Position numbers and translations under genes: made by a program. A stretch of 7,399 bases of DNA, from assembly GCA_027345905.1 (NCBI GenBank), contig DAIETC010000268.1, positions 1 to 7,399 of the forward strand. Reading direction: 5' to 3'. Shown piece after piece: positions 1-5,517 of this stretch (positions are counted from its first letter, which is position 1; each line of letters opens with the position of its first letter). This DNA is from Kineosporiaceae bacterium (lineage in GTDB: Bacteria > Actinomycetota > Actinomycetes > Actinomycetales > Angustibacteraceae). The notes beneath the pieces were generated by a model. The model was given only the letters and a program-made list of their open reading frames with translations, made no database searches and had not been told where the DNA came from.

Positions 1-31
1 CGCGCTGGCTTCCGCCGGAGCCGAGAGCTGA
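1..31 (+). CDS. atpG: Probable C-terminal end of ATP synthase gamma subunit (partial)
   Basis: The frame starting at base 2 reads ALASAGAES and stops with TGA at 29-31, 13 bases before the atpD start. Gamma subunits of actinobacteria commonly end in a short Ala/Ser-rich tail after the last helix, and atpG directly precedes atpD in the F1 operon, so this is most likely the tail of atpG. Only nine residues are visible, so the call rests mainly on position and on the tail-like composition. The rest of the gene lies to the left of the window. Confidence 0.5.
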   Translation, partial: ALASAGAES

Positions 32-44
32 GAGTGAGACAGAT

Positions 45-1502
45 ATGACCGCCACTGCCACCGAGAACCCCACCGAGCCCGTCGCGGGCGCCGTGGGACG
101 CGTCGCCCGAGTCACCGGCCCGGTCGTCGACATCGAGTTCCCGGCCGACTCCATGCCCGAGATCTACAACGCTCTCGAGATCGACTTCGAGCTCGCCGGC
201 CAGCCGCGCACCCTGGTGCTCGAGGTCGCCCAGCACATCGGTGACAACCTGGTGCGCGCCATCGCGATGAAGCCCACCGACGGTCTGGTGCGCGGGGCCC
301 AGGTGCGCGACACCGGCGCCGGGATCAGCGTGCCGGTCGGCGACGTGACCAAGGGCCACGTCTTCAGCGTCACGGGCGACTGCCTGAACCTCAAGCCCGG
401 CGAGACCCTCGAGGTCACCGAGCGCTGGCCGATCCACCGCAAGGCCCCCGCCTTCGACCAGCTCGAGGCCAAGACCGAGATGTTCCAGACCGGCATCAAG
501 GTCATCGACCTGATGACCCCGTACGTGCAGGGCGGCAAGATCGGCCTGTTCGGCGGTGCCGGTGTCGGCAAGACCGTGCTGATCCAGGAGATGATCGCCC
601 GCGTCGCGCGTGACCACAACGGCGTGTCCGTCTTCGCCGGTGTGGGGGAGCGCACCCGCGAGGGCAACGACCTGATCGCCGAGATGACCGAGACCGACGT
701 CATCGGTCAGACCGCCCTGGTCTTCGGCCAGATGGACGAGCCGCCGGGCACCCGGCTGCGGGTGGCCCTGTCGGCGCTGACGATGGCCGAGTACTTCCGG
801 GACGTGCAGAACCAGGACGTGCTGCTGTTCATCGACAACATCTTCCGGTTCACCCAGGCCGGCTCGGAGGTCTCGACCTTGCTCGGCCGGATGCCCTCCG
901 CGGTGGGCTACCAGCCCACCCTGGCCGACGAGATGGGCGTGCTGCAGGAGCGAATCACCTCCACCCGCGGGCACTCGATCACCTCCATGCAGGCGATCTA
1001 CGTGCCGGCCGACGACTACACCGACCCCGCTCCGGCCACGACGTTCGCCCACCTGGACGCGACGACCGAGCTCTCGCGGGACATCGCCTCGCTGGGCATC
1101 TACCCGGCCGTCGACCCCCTCACGTCGACCTCGCGCATCCTGGACCCGCGCTACATCTCCCAGGAGCACTACGACACGGCGGTCCGGGTCAAGGCGATCC
1201 TGCAGCGCAACAAGGAGCTGCAGGACATCATCGCCATCCTCGGCGTCGACGAACTGTCCGAAGAGGACAAGACCCTCGTCTCGCGCGCGCGCCGGATCCA
1301 GCGCTTCCTGTCCCAAAACACCTACGTCGCCAAGCAGTTCACCGGTATCGAAGGCTCGACCGTCCCGCTGGACGAGACGGTCGAGGCGTTCACCAAGATC
1401 GCCGACGGCGACTACGACCACGTCGCCGAGCAGGCCTTCTTCATGTGCGGCGGCCTGGAGGACGTCGAGCGCAACTGGGACCGGATCCAGAAGTCCCTCT
1501 AG
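45..1502 (+). CDS. atpD: F1F0 ATP synthase subunit beta (catalytic)
   Basis: Catalytic subunit of the membrane-bound F1F0 ATP synthase; three copies alternate with alpha in the F1 head and make ATP from ADP and phosphate using the proton gradient. The 485 residues match the usual family length. The Walker A P-loop GGAGVGKT is at residues 170-177 (Lys176). The GERTREGND segment contains the catalytic Glu202, and the Walker B strand LLFIDN ends near Asp264. PAVDPLTSTS (354-363) is the alpha/beta family signature, and an intact DELSEED loop (402-408) contacts gamma and epsilon. The N-terminal beta-barrel begins after about 15 variable residues. The ATG at 45 has only a weak purine-rich Shine-Dalgarno (GAGAG/GTGAG) upstream. 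All key residues are present, so it should be functional. It is normally followed within a few bases by atpC, but here a 299-base gap intervenes. Confidence 0.98.
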   Translation: MTATATENPTEPVAGAVGRVARVTGPVVDIEFPADSMPEIYNALEIDFELAGQPRTLVLEVAQHIGDNLVRAIAMKPTDGLVRGAQVRDTGAGISVPVGDVTKGHVFSVTGDCLNLKPGETLEVTERWPIHRKAPAFDQLEAKTEMFQTGIKVIDLMTPYVQGGKIGLFGGAGVGKTVLIQEMIARVARDHNGVSVFAGVGERTREGNDLIAEMTETDVIGQTALVFGQMDEPPGTRLRVALSALTMAEYFRDVQNQDVLLFIDNIFRFTQAGSEVSTLLGRMPSAVGYQPTLADEMGVLQERITSTRGHSITSMQAIYVPADDYTDPAPATTFAHLDATTELSRDIASLGIYPAVDPLTSTSRILDPRYISQEHYDTAVRVKAILQRNKELQDIIAILGVDELSEEDKTLVSRARRIQRFLSQNTYVAKQFTGIEGSTVPLDETVEAFTKIADGDYDHVAEQAFFMCGGLEDVERNWDRIQKSL

Positions 1503-1801
1503 CCCCCTCTTGCTCGGCCGCCCGTCCTCACCTCGGCCACTGGGGCACCCTGCGGCCGCCCGCCCGGCCACTGGGGCACCCTGCGGCCTGCTCAAGGCCA
1601 CTGGGGCACCCTGCGGCCGTCGTCCGGGCTAGTAGACGGACCCAGGGTGGGTCGAGTTGCTGCCTGGCCGCGGTGCTGGCGAGGTCCGTGCGGGCGCTGC
1701 CCCCCCGCGGCGGTACGGCGGCCCTGAGCGAACCTTGTATCCTGCAGGCACACACCGCTGCGCCGTGTCGGCGAAGGCACCAACGACCTCGGAGGACCAC
1801 C
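1503..1801 (+). other. Unusually long atpD-atpC intergenic gap
   Basis: These 299 bases lie between the atpD stop and the atpC start, where actinobacterial atp operons usually have very few bases. They hold the three 23-bp repeats described separately. Downstream is a small hairpin candidate, GACCCA/TGGGTC with a 3-base loop at 1639-1653. A possible actinobacterial -10 element, TATCCT (TANNNT pattern), lies at 1738-1743, about 60 bases before atpC, but no convincing -35 is seen. A strong GGAGGA at 1791-1796 serves atpC. One forward frame stays open across the gap and joins atpC, but it contains only repeat-derived, low-complexity peptide and is explained by high GC. I see no gene here. Confidence 0.75.
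1535..1618 (+). repeat. Three direct copies of a 23-bp imperfect-dyad repeat
   Basis: Identical 23-bp units lie at 1535-1557, 1566-1588 and 1596-1618. Each begins GGCCACTGGGG and continues CACCCTGCGGCC. The separators are 8 and 7 bases and differ from each other. Each unit is an imperfect inverted repeat: outer arms GGCC/GGCC, an inner C-G pair, then GGG/CCC around a short centre, with A-C and T-T mismatches, so each could fold into a hairpin. It could be a REP-like element, a set of operator sites, or an RNA-processing or attenuating element between atpD and atpC. The repeat itself is certain; its role is unknown. Confidence 0.9.
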
Positions 1802-2071
1802 GTGACGCTGCAGGTCGAGCTGGTGAGCGCTGACCGCATGGTCTGGAGCGGGCAGGCCTCCCAGGTGATCGCCCGGACGACGGACGGGGAGATCGGCATC
1901 CTCACCGGGCACGCCCCGCTGCTGGGGGTACTGGTCGACGGCGAGGTGCGGATCGCCGGGGACAGCGGGCCGGTGTCGGCAACGGTCGACGGTGGCTTCT
2001 TGTCCGTCGACCACGACCGGGTGACGATCGTTGCCGAGACGGCGCGCGTCGGCGCCGAACGCGACAACTGA
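1802..2071 (+). CDS. atpC: F1F0 ATP synthase subunit epsilon, short form
   Basis: Epsilon is part of the central rotor stalk, linking gamma to the c-ring and in many bacteria damping ATP hydrolysis. The GTG start at 1802 is chosen because GGAGGA lies 5 bases upstream and the protein then begins MTLQVELVSADRMVWSG, as family members do. The motif GEIGILTGHAPLL (about residues 29-41) and the strand GGFLSVDHDRVTIVAETA (64-81) are typical of the N-terminal beta-sandwich. At 89 residues it ends right after that domain, whereas many epsilon subunits have 120-140 residues with a C-terminal helical hairpin that carries the inhibitory function. Short epsilons are known in some actinobacteria, so this is likely a lineage trait rather than damage. 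DUF2550 follows after 15 bases, so the two are probably cotranscribed. Confidence 0.95.
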   Translation: MTLQVELVSADRMVWSGQASQVIARTTDGEIGILTGHAPLLGVLVDGEVRIAGDSGPVSATVDGGFLSVDHDRVTIVAETARVGAERDN

Positions 2072-2086
2072 CCCAGCGGCCCGCGG

Positions 2087-2530
2087 ATGAGCGACCTCGT
2101 CGTCCCCCTCGAGGTGCTCGCTGCGCTCGCCCTGCTCCTCGCGGTCCTGGTGGCCGCCTTCGTGGCACGTCGCCGGTTCCTCAGCCGAAGCATCGGCACC
2201 TTCGACTGCTCGCTGCGCACCAGTGGGCAGCGGATGGGCCAGGGCTGGGTGCTGGGACTGGCCCGCTACGAGGCCGACCGGATCGAGTGGTTCCGCGTCT
2301 TCGACCTGTCCATGCGACCACGTCGGGTGCTGCCCCGAGCCGACCTGCAGGTGAAGGATCGTCGCTATCCCAACGGCCCCGAGGCATTCTCGCTGATGGC
2401 CGGCTTTCTCGTGGTCCGTTGCGAGTACCACCGCGCCACGCTCGAGCTGGCCATGAGCGAGCAGGCCTACACCGGCTTCGCCTCGTGGCTGGAGTCCGCC
2501 CCGCCGGGCCAGAACGTCTCGGTGGCCTGA
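2087..2530 (+). CDS. DUF2550 family membrane-anchored protein
   Basis: This 147-residue protein is of unknown function. It has one N-terminal membrane helix (about residues 7-28, rich in Leu/Ala/Val), then a basic patch RRRF, and a predicted cytoplasmic domain containing the stretch GWVLGLARYEADRIEWFRVFDLSMRP. This architecture and the location directly after atpC match the DUF2550 family (Rv1312 in Mycobacterium tuberculosis). It starts 15 bases after the atpC stop with no clear Shine-Dalgarno, which suggests translational coupling within the atp operon. A role with the ATP synthase is suggested only by conserved neighbourhood. The last five codons and the stop are part of a 17-bp tandem duplication. 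Confidence 0.85.
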   Translation: MSDLVVPLEVLAALALLLAVLVAAFVARRRFLSRSIGTFDCSLRTSGQRMGQGWVLGLARYEADRIEWFRVFDLSMRPRRVLPRADLQVKDRRYPNGPEAFSLMAGFLVVRCEYHRATLELAMSEQAYTGFASWLESAPPGQNVSVA

Positions 2531-2545
2531 ACGTCTCGGTGGCTT
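2512..2545 (+). repeat. 17-bp tandem duplication spanning the DUF2550 stop codon
   Basis: The unit GAACGTCTCGGTGGCCT (2512-2528) is followed immediately by the same sequence at 2529-2545 with one change (C to T at 2544). The first copy encodes the final NVSVA, and its junction with the second copy forms the TGA stop. Because 17 is not a multiple of 3, the second copy gives NVSVA followed by TAA in the next frame. It looks like a replication-slippage duplication that kept the protein end intact. Confidence 0.9.
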
Positions 2546-2550
2546 AAACG

Positions 2551-2611
2551 CGCGCGAGGCGCGATGACGAGCGCCGCCGGGCCCGACCGCGGGTGAGGTT
2601 CCAGGCCCGGC
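2551..2611. terminator. Possible hairpins between convergent DUF2550 and adenosyltransferase genes
   Basis: Two inverted repeats lie in the roughly 80-base convergent gap. CGCGC/GCGCG with loop GAG is at 2551-2563. GCCGGGCC (2576-2583) pairs with GGCCCGGC (2604-2611) across a 20-base loop. There is no T-run, but this is common in high-GC actinobacteria. Given the general GC-richness, this is a modest candidate for a bidirectional terminator. Confidence 0.35.
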
Positions 2612-3222
2612 TAGCTCTCGGGCTGCGGTGGCGTTTCGCGTCCCCCGCCGGGCACCCATAGAACGTCGCCGCCGCGCTGGTGGTTGGCGAACCGGGCAAG
2701 AACGAACAGCAGGTCCGACAACCGGTTCAGGTAGCGCGCGGTGAGTGGGTTCACCCCCCCGTCGTCCTGCGTGCCGTAGACCTGGATCGCCGCCCAGGTG
2801 GCCCGCTCGGCCCGCCGACTGATGGTGCGCGCCACATGCAGATACGCACTGCCTGGCGTACCACCGGGCAGTACGAACGAGCGCAACGTCGCGAGCGGCT
2901 CGCCGAACCGGTCGCACGCCAGCTCGAGCTCGTCGATCCAGCGGGCCTGTACCCGCAACGGTGGGTGGGCGTACGTCGGGGCCAACGGGGTGCACAGGTC
3001 GGCTCCGACGTCGAACAGGTCGTTCTGCACCCGGGTGAGCACCGCGGTGACCTCGCCGGGCAGCTCGCCACAGGCCACGGCGACGCCGATGGCGCTGTTG
3101 GCCTCATCGACCTCGGCGTACGCGACCAGGCGGGCATCGGTCTTGGCGGTGCGGGACATATCGCCCAGGGCGGTGGTGCCGTCGTCGCCGGTGCGGGTGT
3201 AGATGCGCGAGAGGACGACCAT
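2611..3222 (-). CDS. pduO: PduO-type ATP:cob(I)alamin adenosyltransferase
   Basis: Transfers the adenosyl group of ATP to cob(I)alamin, forming adenosylcobalamin (coenzyme B12); cytosolic and trimeric in known members. The 203 residues match the family. The N-terminal ATP-binding loop TRTGDDGTT is at 9-17, VDEANSAIG at 38-46, FVLPGG at 116-121, RTISRRAER at 132-140 and NRLSDLLFVLAR at 166-177; together these are the PduO signature segments. The start ATG at 3222-3220 gives MVVLSRIYTRTGDDG, as in relatives. It is the reverse strand of the same CATG that holds the murA ATG. There is no strong Shine-Dalgarno, but a TACTGT hexamer 7 bases upstream suggests a leaderless mRNA. An adenosyltransferase divergent from murA is also found in Mycobacterium (Rv1314c/murA). 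It faces the DUF2550 gene convergently. Confidence 0.93.
   Translation of the reverse strand: MVVLSRIYTRTGDDGTTALGDMSRTAKTDARLVAYAEVDEANSAIGVAVACGELPGEVTAVLTRVQNDLFDVGADLCTPLAPTYAHPPLRVQARWIDELELACDRFGEPLATLRSFVLPGGTPGSAYLHVARTISRRAERATWAAIQVYGTQDDGGVNPLTARYLNRLSDLLFVLARFANHQRGGDVLWVPGGGRETPPQPES
3209..3215 (+). promoter_or_regulatory. Ribosome binding site deciding the murA start
   Basis: GAGAGGA lies 5 bases before the ATG at 3221, favouring it over the in-frame ATG at 3203, which has no comparable site. The sequence lies within the first codons of the opposite-strand adenosyltransferase gene. Confidence 0.65.
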
Positions 3223-4546
3223 GGCGCCAACAGTAGCCTTGCCGCTCGTGGACAGGTTTCGGGTGCTGGGCGGAGCTCGCCTGGCCGGTGAGGTGGCGGT
3301 CGTCGGCGCCAAGAACAGCGCCCTGAAACTGATGGCGGCCGCGTTGCTCGCCGTGGGCGAGACGACCTTGACCAACGTGCCGGACATCGTGGACGTCACG
3401 ATCATGGCCGAGCTGCTGCGCCGGCTCGGCTGCACGGTGCAACAGGACGTCGCGGCCGGCACGGTGCGCCTGAGCGTGCCCGAGCAGCTCGGGCACCGCG
3501 CCGACTACGAGCTGGTGCGCGCCATGCGCGCCTCGATCAGCGTGCTGGGCCCCCTGGTCGCCCGCTGCGGCCTGGCCGACGTCGCGGTTCCCGGCGGGGA
3601 CGCGATCGGCTCTCGGGGGTTGGACCTGCACGCCGCCGGCCTGACCCGGCTGGGCGCCAAGGTGCACATCGACCACGGGTACCTGGTGGCGCAGGCCCCT
3701 GACGGCCTGGTCGGGGCGCCGATCGCCTTGGAGTTCCCCTCGGTGGGAGCCACCGAGAACATCCTGATGGCCGCGGTCTTGGCTCGCGGCACGACGATCC
3801 TGGACAACGCGGCTCGTGAGCCTGAGATCGTCGACCTGGCGCAGCTGCTGCAGGCCATGGGTGGCCACGTCGAAGGCGCCGGCACCTCGACGATCGTGGT
3901 CACAGGCGTCGGCGAGCTGCATGCGGTCGAGCACCGGGTCATCGGTGACCGGGTCGCCGCCGGCACCTATGCGTTCGGTGCCGCGATCACCGGCGGTGAC
4001 GTCCTGGTGCGGGGGGTGGACCCTCAGCACCTGCGGATCGTGCTCGACGCGCTGCGGGAGGGCGGCTCGCAAGTCCGTCGTCAAGAGGGCGCGGTGCGGG
4101 TGACCGGTCCGGCTCGCCCCCGGGCCGTGGACGTGGCGACGTTGCCGTTCCCCGGGTTCCCGACCGGCCTGCAGCCCTTCGCGCTGGTGCTGAACTCGGT
4201 CGCGGACGGCTCGGCCATGGTGACCGAGAACATGTTCGAGGCCCGGTTCCACACCGCTCAGGAGCTGGCCCGGCTCGGGGCCGACGTCCGGGTCGATGGG
4301 CATCATGCCCTCGTGCGCGGACGCGAACGGCTTTCGGGAGCGCCGGTCGTGGGCAGCGACATCCGGGCCGCCGCGGCGCTGGTGCTCGCCGGCCTGGTGG
4401 CCGAGGGAGTCACGACGGTGGAAGGTGTGGCCCACGTGCGTCGCGGGTATCCCGACTTCGCGGGCGACCTGCGCTCGCTGGGCGCCGACGTGAGCACGGA
4501 AGTGGTGCCCCCGGTCGCGCTGCTGCCCGGACGAGCGCAGCGCTGA
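3221..4546 (+). CDS. murA: UDP-N-acetylglucosamine 1-carboxyvinyltransferase (MurA), with unusual active-site residues
   Basis: First committed step of peptidoglycan synthesis: transfers enolpyruvate from PEP to the 3'-OH of UDP-GlcNAc in the cytosol. It is 441 residues from the ATG at 3221; an in-frame ATG at 3203 would add six. Two EPSP-synthase-type domains are evident. VGAKNSALK carries Lys31/Asn32 (Lys22/Asn23 in E. coli), RASISVLGP carries Arg103, PSVGATENI is intact, SDIRA keeps the Asp, and HVRRGY keeps Arg408 (Arg397). The loop reads PGGDAIGSR, so Asp127 replaces E. coli Cys115, as in mycobacterial MurA; such enzymes resist fosfomycin. More strikingly, FPTGLQ (codon at 4166-4168, Gly316) replaces the FPTD motif whose Asp305 is the proposed base for the 3'-OH. 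The C-terminus runs about 15 residues past the usual end. It is divergent from the adenosyltransferase gene and convergent with the small membrane-protein gene 16 bases away. Confidence 0.95.
   Translation: MAPTVALPLVDRFRVLGGARLAGEVAVVGAKNSALKLMAAALLAVGETTLTNVPDIVDVTIMAELLRRLGCTVQQDVAAGTVRLSVPEQLGHRADYELVRAMRASISVLGPLVARCGLADVAVPGGDAIGSRGLDLHAAGLTRLGAKVHIDHGYLVAQAPDGLVGAPIALEFPSVGATENILMAAVLARGTTILDNAAREPEIVDLAQLLQAMGGHVEGAGTSTIVVTGVGELHAVEHRVIGDRVAAGTYAFGAAITGGDVLVRGVDPQHLRIVLDALREGGSQVRRQEGAVRVTGPARPRAVDVATLPFPGFPTGLQPFALVLNSVADGSAMVTENMFEARFHTAQELARLGADVRVDGHHALVRGRERLSGAPVVGSDIRAAAALVLAGLVAEGVTTVEGVAHVRRGYPDFAGDLRSLGADVSTEVVPPVALLPGRAQR
3230..3235 (-). promoter_or_regulatory. Candidate -10 element for a leaderless adenosyltransferase mRNA
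   Basis: On the - strand TACTGT fits the actinobacterial -10 pattern TANNNT and ends 7 bases before the ATG at 3222, so transcription would begin at or next to the start codon. This fits the lack of a Shine-Dalgarno. The hexamer lies inside the first codons of murA. No good -35 is visible. Confidence 0.4.
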
Positions 4547-4562
4547 CTTGGATGGGCGCCGC

Positions 4563-4889
4563 TCAGCGCGCGGTGCGCAGCACGGCCCGCGCGATGCGCT
4601 CGTCGTCGGCGAACACCATGACGCACAGACCGCTGCTCGTCGACGCCAGGGTGGCGCGGACGCCAGCGCCGGTCAGGCGCGAACGGTTCAGCTCGGCTTC
4701 GATCACGCTGGCGAAGCGCGCCACGGGCACGAGCAGCCCGTAGTCGCCCTCGGCGCCGCTGCGTACCGGGCGCGCGACCAGAGACTGGCCGCGGGCGAAG
4801 GTCCAGCGCAACAACACCGCCAGCACTCCCACGGTCAGGCCGGCGACGAGCAAACCGTAGACGAAGGAGTAGCTACCCCAGGCTGACAT
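4563..4889 (-). CDS. Small single-helix membrane protein of unknown function
   Basis: 108 residues from an ATG at 4889. The N-terminus MSAWGSYSFVYG leads into a membrane helix (about 8-28), then a basic linker with SLVARPVRSGAEGDYG, and a small soluble domain (about 50-108). That domain includes LLVPVARFASVIEAEL, GAGVRATL and VMVFADDERIARAVL. The alternation of an EAEL helix, a GVRAT strand and a DDERIARAVL helix resembles the DUF2007-type putative signal-transducing fold, but I only infer this. GGAG lies just 2 bases before the ATG; an in-frame GTG at 4925 would add 12 residues. The stop is 16 bases from the convergent murA stop with no obvious terminator between. The function is unknown. 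Confidence 0.75.
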   Translation of the reverse strand: MSAWGSYSFVYGLLVAGLTVGVLAVLLRWTFARGQSLVARPVRSGAEGDYGLLVPVARFASVIEAELNRSRLTGAGVRATLASTSSGLCVMVFADDERIARAVLRTAR

Positions 4890-5064
4890 CGCTCCAGTGT
4901 GCCGCCGGGTGCCGTCCGCTGCCACACGGGGCGAGGTGCGCAGTTTCGATGCGCAATCGTTACCCGGTTTCGTGGTGTGGCGGGCAACCCGCTGGGCAAC
5001 TGGCGCGTCAGATGGGACAGGGCGCTCGCCAGACGGGCGTGACAGGGCGTGGAGAGGTGGCCCG
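4890..5064. promoter_or_regulatory. Divergent intergenic region between the small membrane protein and STAS genes
   Basis: These 175 bases must hold promoters for both divergent genes. Visible structure is a GCGGG/CCCGC hairpin with loop CAA (4980-4992), a 9-base direct repeat GACAGGGCG at 5016-5024 and 5041-5049, and the strong GGAGAGG (5051-5057) that serves the STAS gene. The stretch around 4941-4973 is less GC-rich than its flanks. I see no convincing -35/-10 pair on either strand. Confidence 0.4.
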
Positions 5065-5430
5065 ATGACCAGTGCGCAGCGCGAGCACTTGACCGGCCAC
5101 GATCTTGGCCCGACGGTTCAGGTCGACGAGGTGGTGCCTGGGGCGCAGGTTCACCTGAGCGGTCGCCTTGACGTCCTGGGCGCCCCCACCGTGCGCGAGC
5201 TGCTGCACCGGGCGGTGGACGGTGGCAGCGGTGGCCTGCTCGTCCACCTGGACGCCGTCGAGGTGATCGACGCCGCCGGGCTGGGCGTGCTCGTCGGTGC
5301 GCATCGGCGCGCTCGTCTGGCGCAGCGTCGTCTGGTGCTGATCGCAGTCCCGCCACGCATCGAGCTGCTGATCAGGCACACCAGGTTGCACCGGGTGCTG
5401 GTGCGGGGGCAGCTGAGCTCGCCGGCCTGA
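5065..5430 (+). CDS. Stand-alone STAS-domain protein (anti-sigma factor antagonist-like)
   Basis: 121 residues forming essentially one STAS domain. The opening strand VHLSGRLDVLGAPTVRELL (29-47) and the strand-loop-helix VEVIDAAGLGVLVGAHRRAR (65-84) are hallmark segments. In SpoIIAA/RsbV antagonists the loop reads DSSGLG and its serine is phosphorylated by the anti-sigma kinase. Here Asp69 is kept, but both serines are Ala70 and Ala71, so it cannot be switched by that phosphorylation. It could bind an anti-sigma factor constitutively or act in another complex. The ATG at 5065 is supported by GGAGAGG 7 bases upstream. No sigma factor or kinase gene is next to it; a hairpin terminator follows. 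Confidence 0.85.
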   Translation: MTSAQREHLTGHDLGPTVQVDEVVPGAQVHLSGRLDVLGAPTVRELLHRAVDGGSGGLLVHLDAVEVIDAAGLGVLVGAHRRARLAQRRLVLIAVPPRIELLIRHTRLHRVLVRGQLSSPA

Positions 5431-5465
5431 GCCACTGCGAGGGACGGCGGGCCACCGCACGAGCG

Positions 5466-5504
5466 CGGCGCCCGGACGACGTGAGGATCGTCGTCCGGGC
5501 GCCG
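5466..5504. terminator. Strong bidirectional hairpin terminator
   Basis: CGGCGCCCGGACGACG (5466-5481) and CGTCGTCCGGGCGCCG (5489-5504) are perfect reverse complements of 16 bp around a 7-base loop. It lies between the convergent STAS stop (5430) and DUF839 stop (5518), so it can serve both transcripts. There is no T-tract, as is usual for actinobacterial terminators. Confidence 0.85.
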
Positions 5505-5517
5505 TGGGCCGATCACG

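Noticed and set aside
1535..1618. Three regular repeats as a mini CRISPR array
   Set aside because: The separators are only 7-8 bases, far too short for spacers, and there is no cas gene.
1445..1801. Open forward frame running from the atpD end through the repeats into atpC, with repeated LGH(W/P)-like peptides
   Set aside because: It is open because of high GC; the peptide comes from the DNA repeats, and GGAGGA plus the family-typical N-terminus place the atpC start at 1802.
1592..2995. Long - strand open frame (467 codons) across atpC and DUF2550
   Set aside because: Composition is that of an antisense GC-rich shadow, with no recognisable domain, and it overlaps well-supported genes.
3203..3220. 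Alternative murA start at ATG 3203
   Set aside because: It has no good ribosome binding site, while GAGAGGA is well placed for ATG 3221; it cannot be fully excluded.
3104..4435. 443-codon - strand open frame antisense to murA
   Set aside because: His/Gln/Arg/Gly-rich shadow of murA without family features.
4890..4925. GTG 4925 as the start of the small membrane protein
   Set aside because: The added 12 residues are polar and precede the natural MSAWGSYSFVYG lead-in; ATG 4889 is preferred, though its GGAG spacing is tight.
4897..5064. N-terminal extension of the STAS protein from 4897
   Set aside because: The extension is Arg/Gly/Ala-rich with no domain character, and ATG 5065 has a strong GGAGAGG at ideal spacing.
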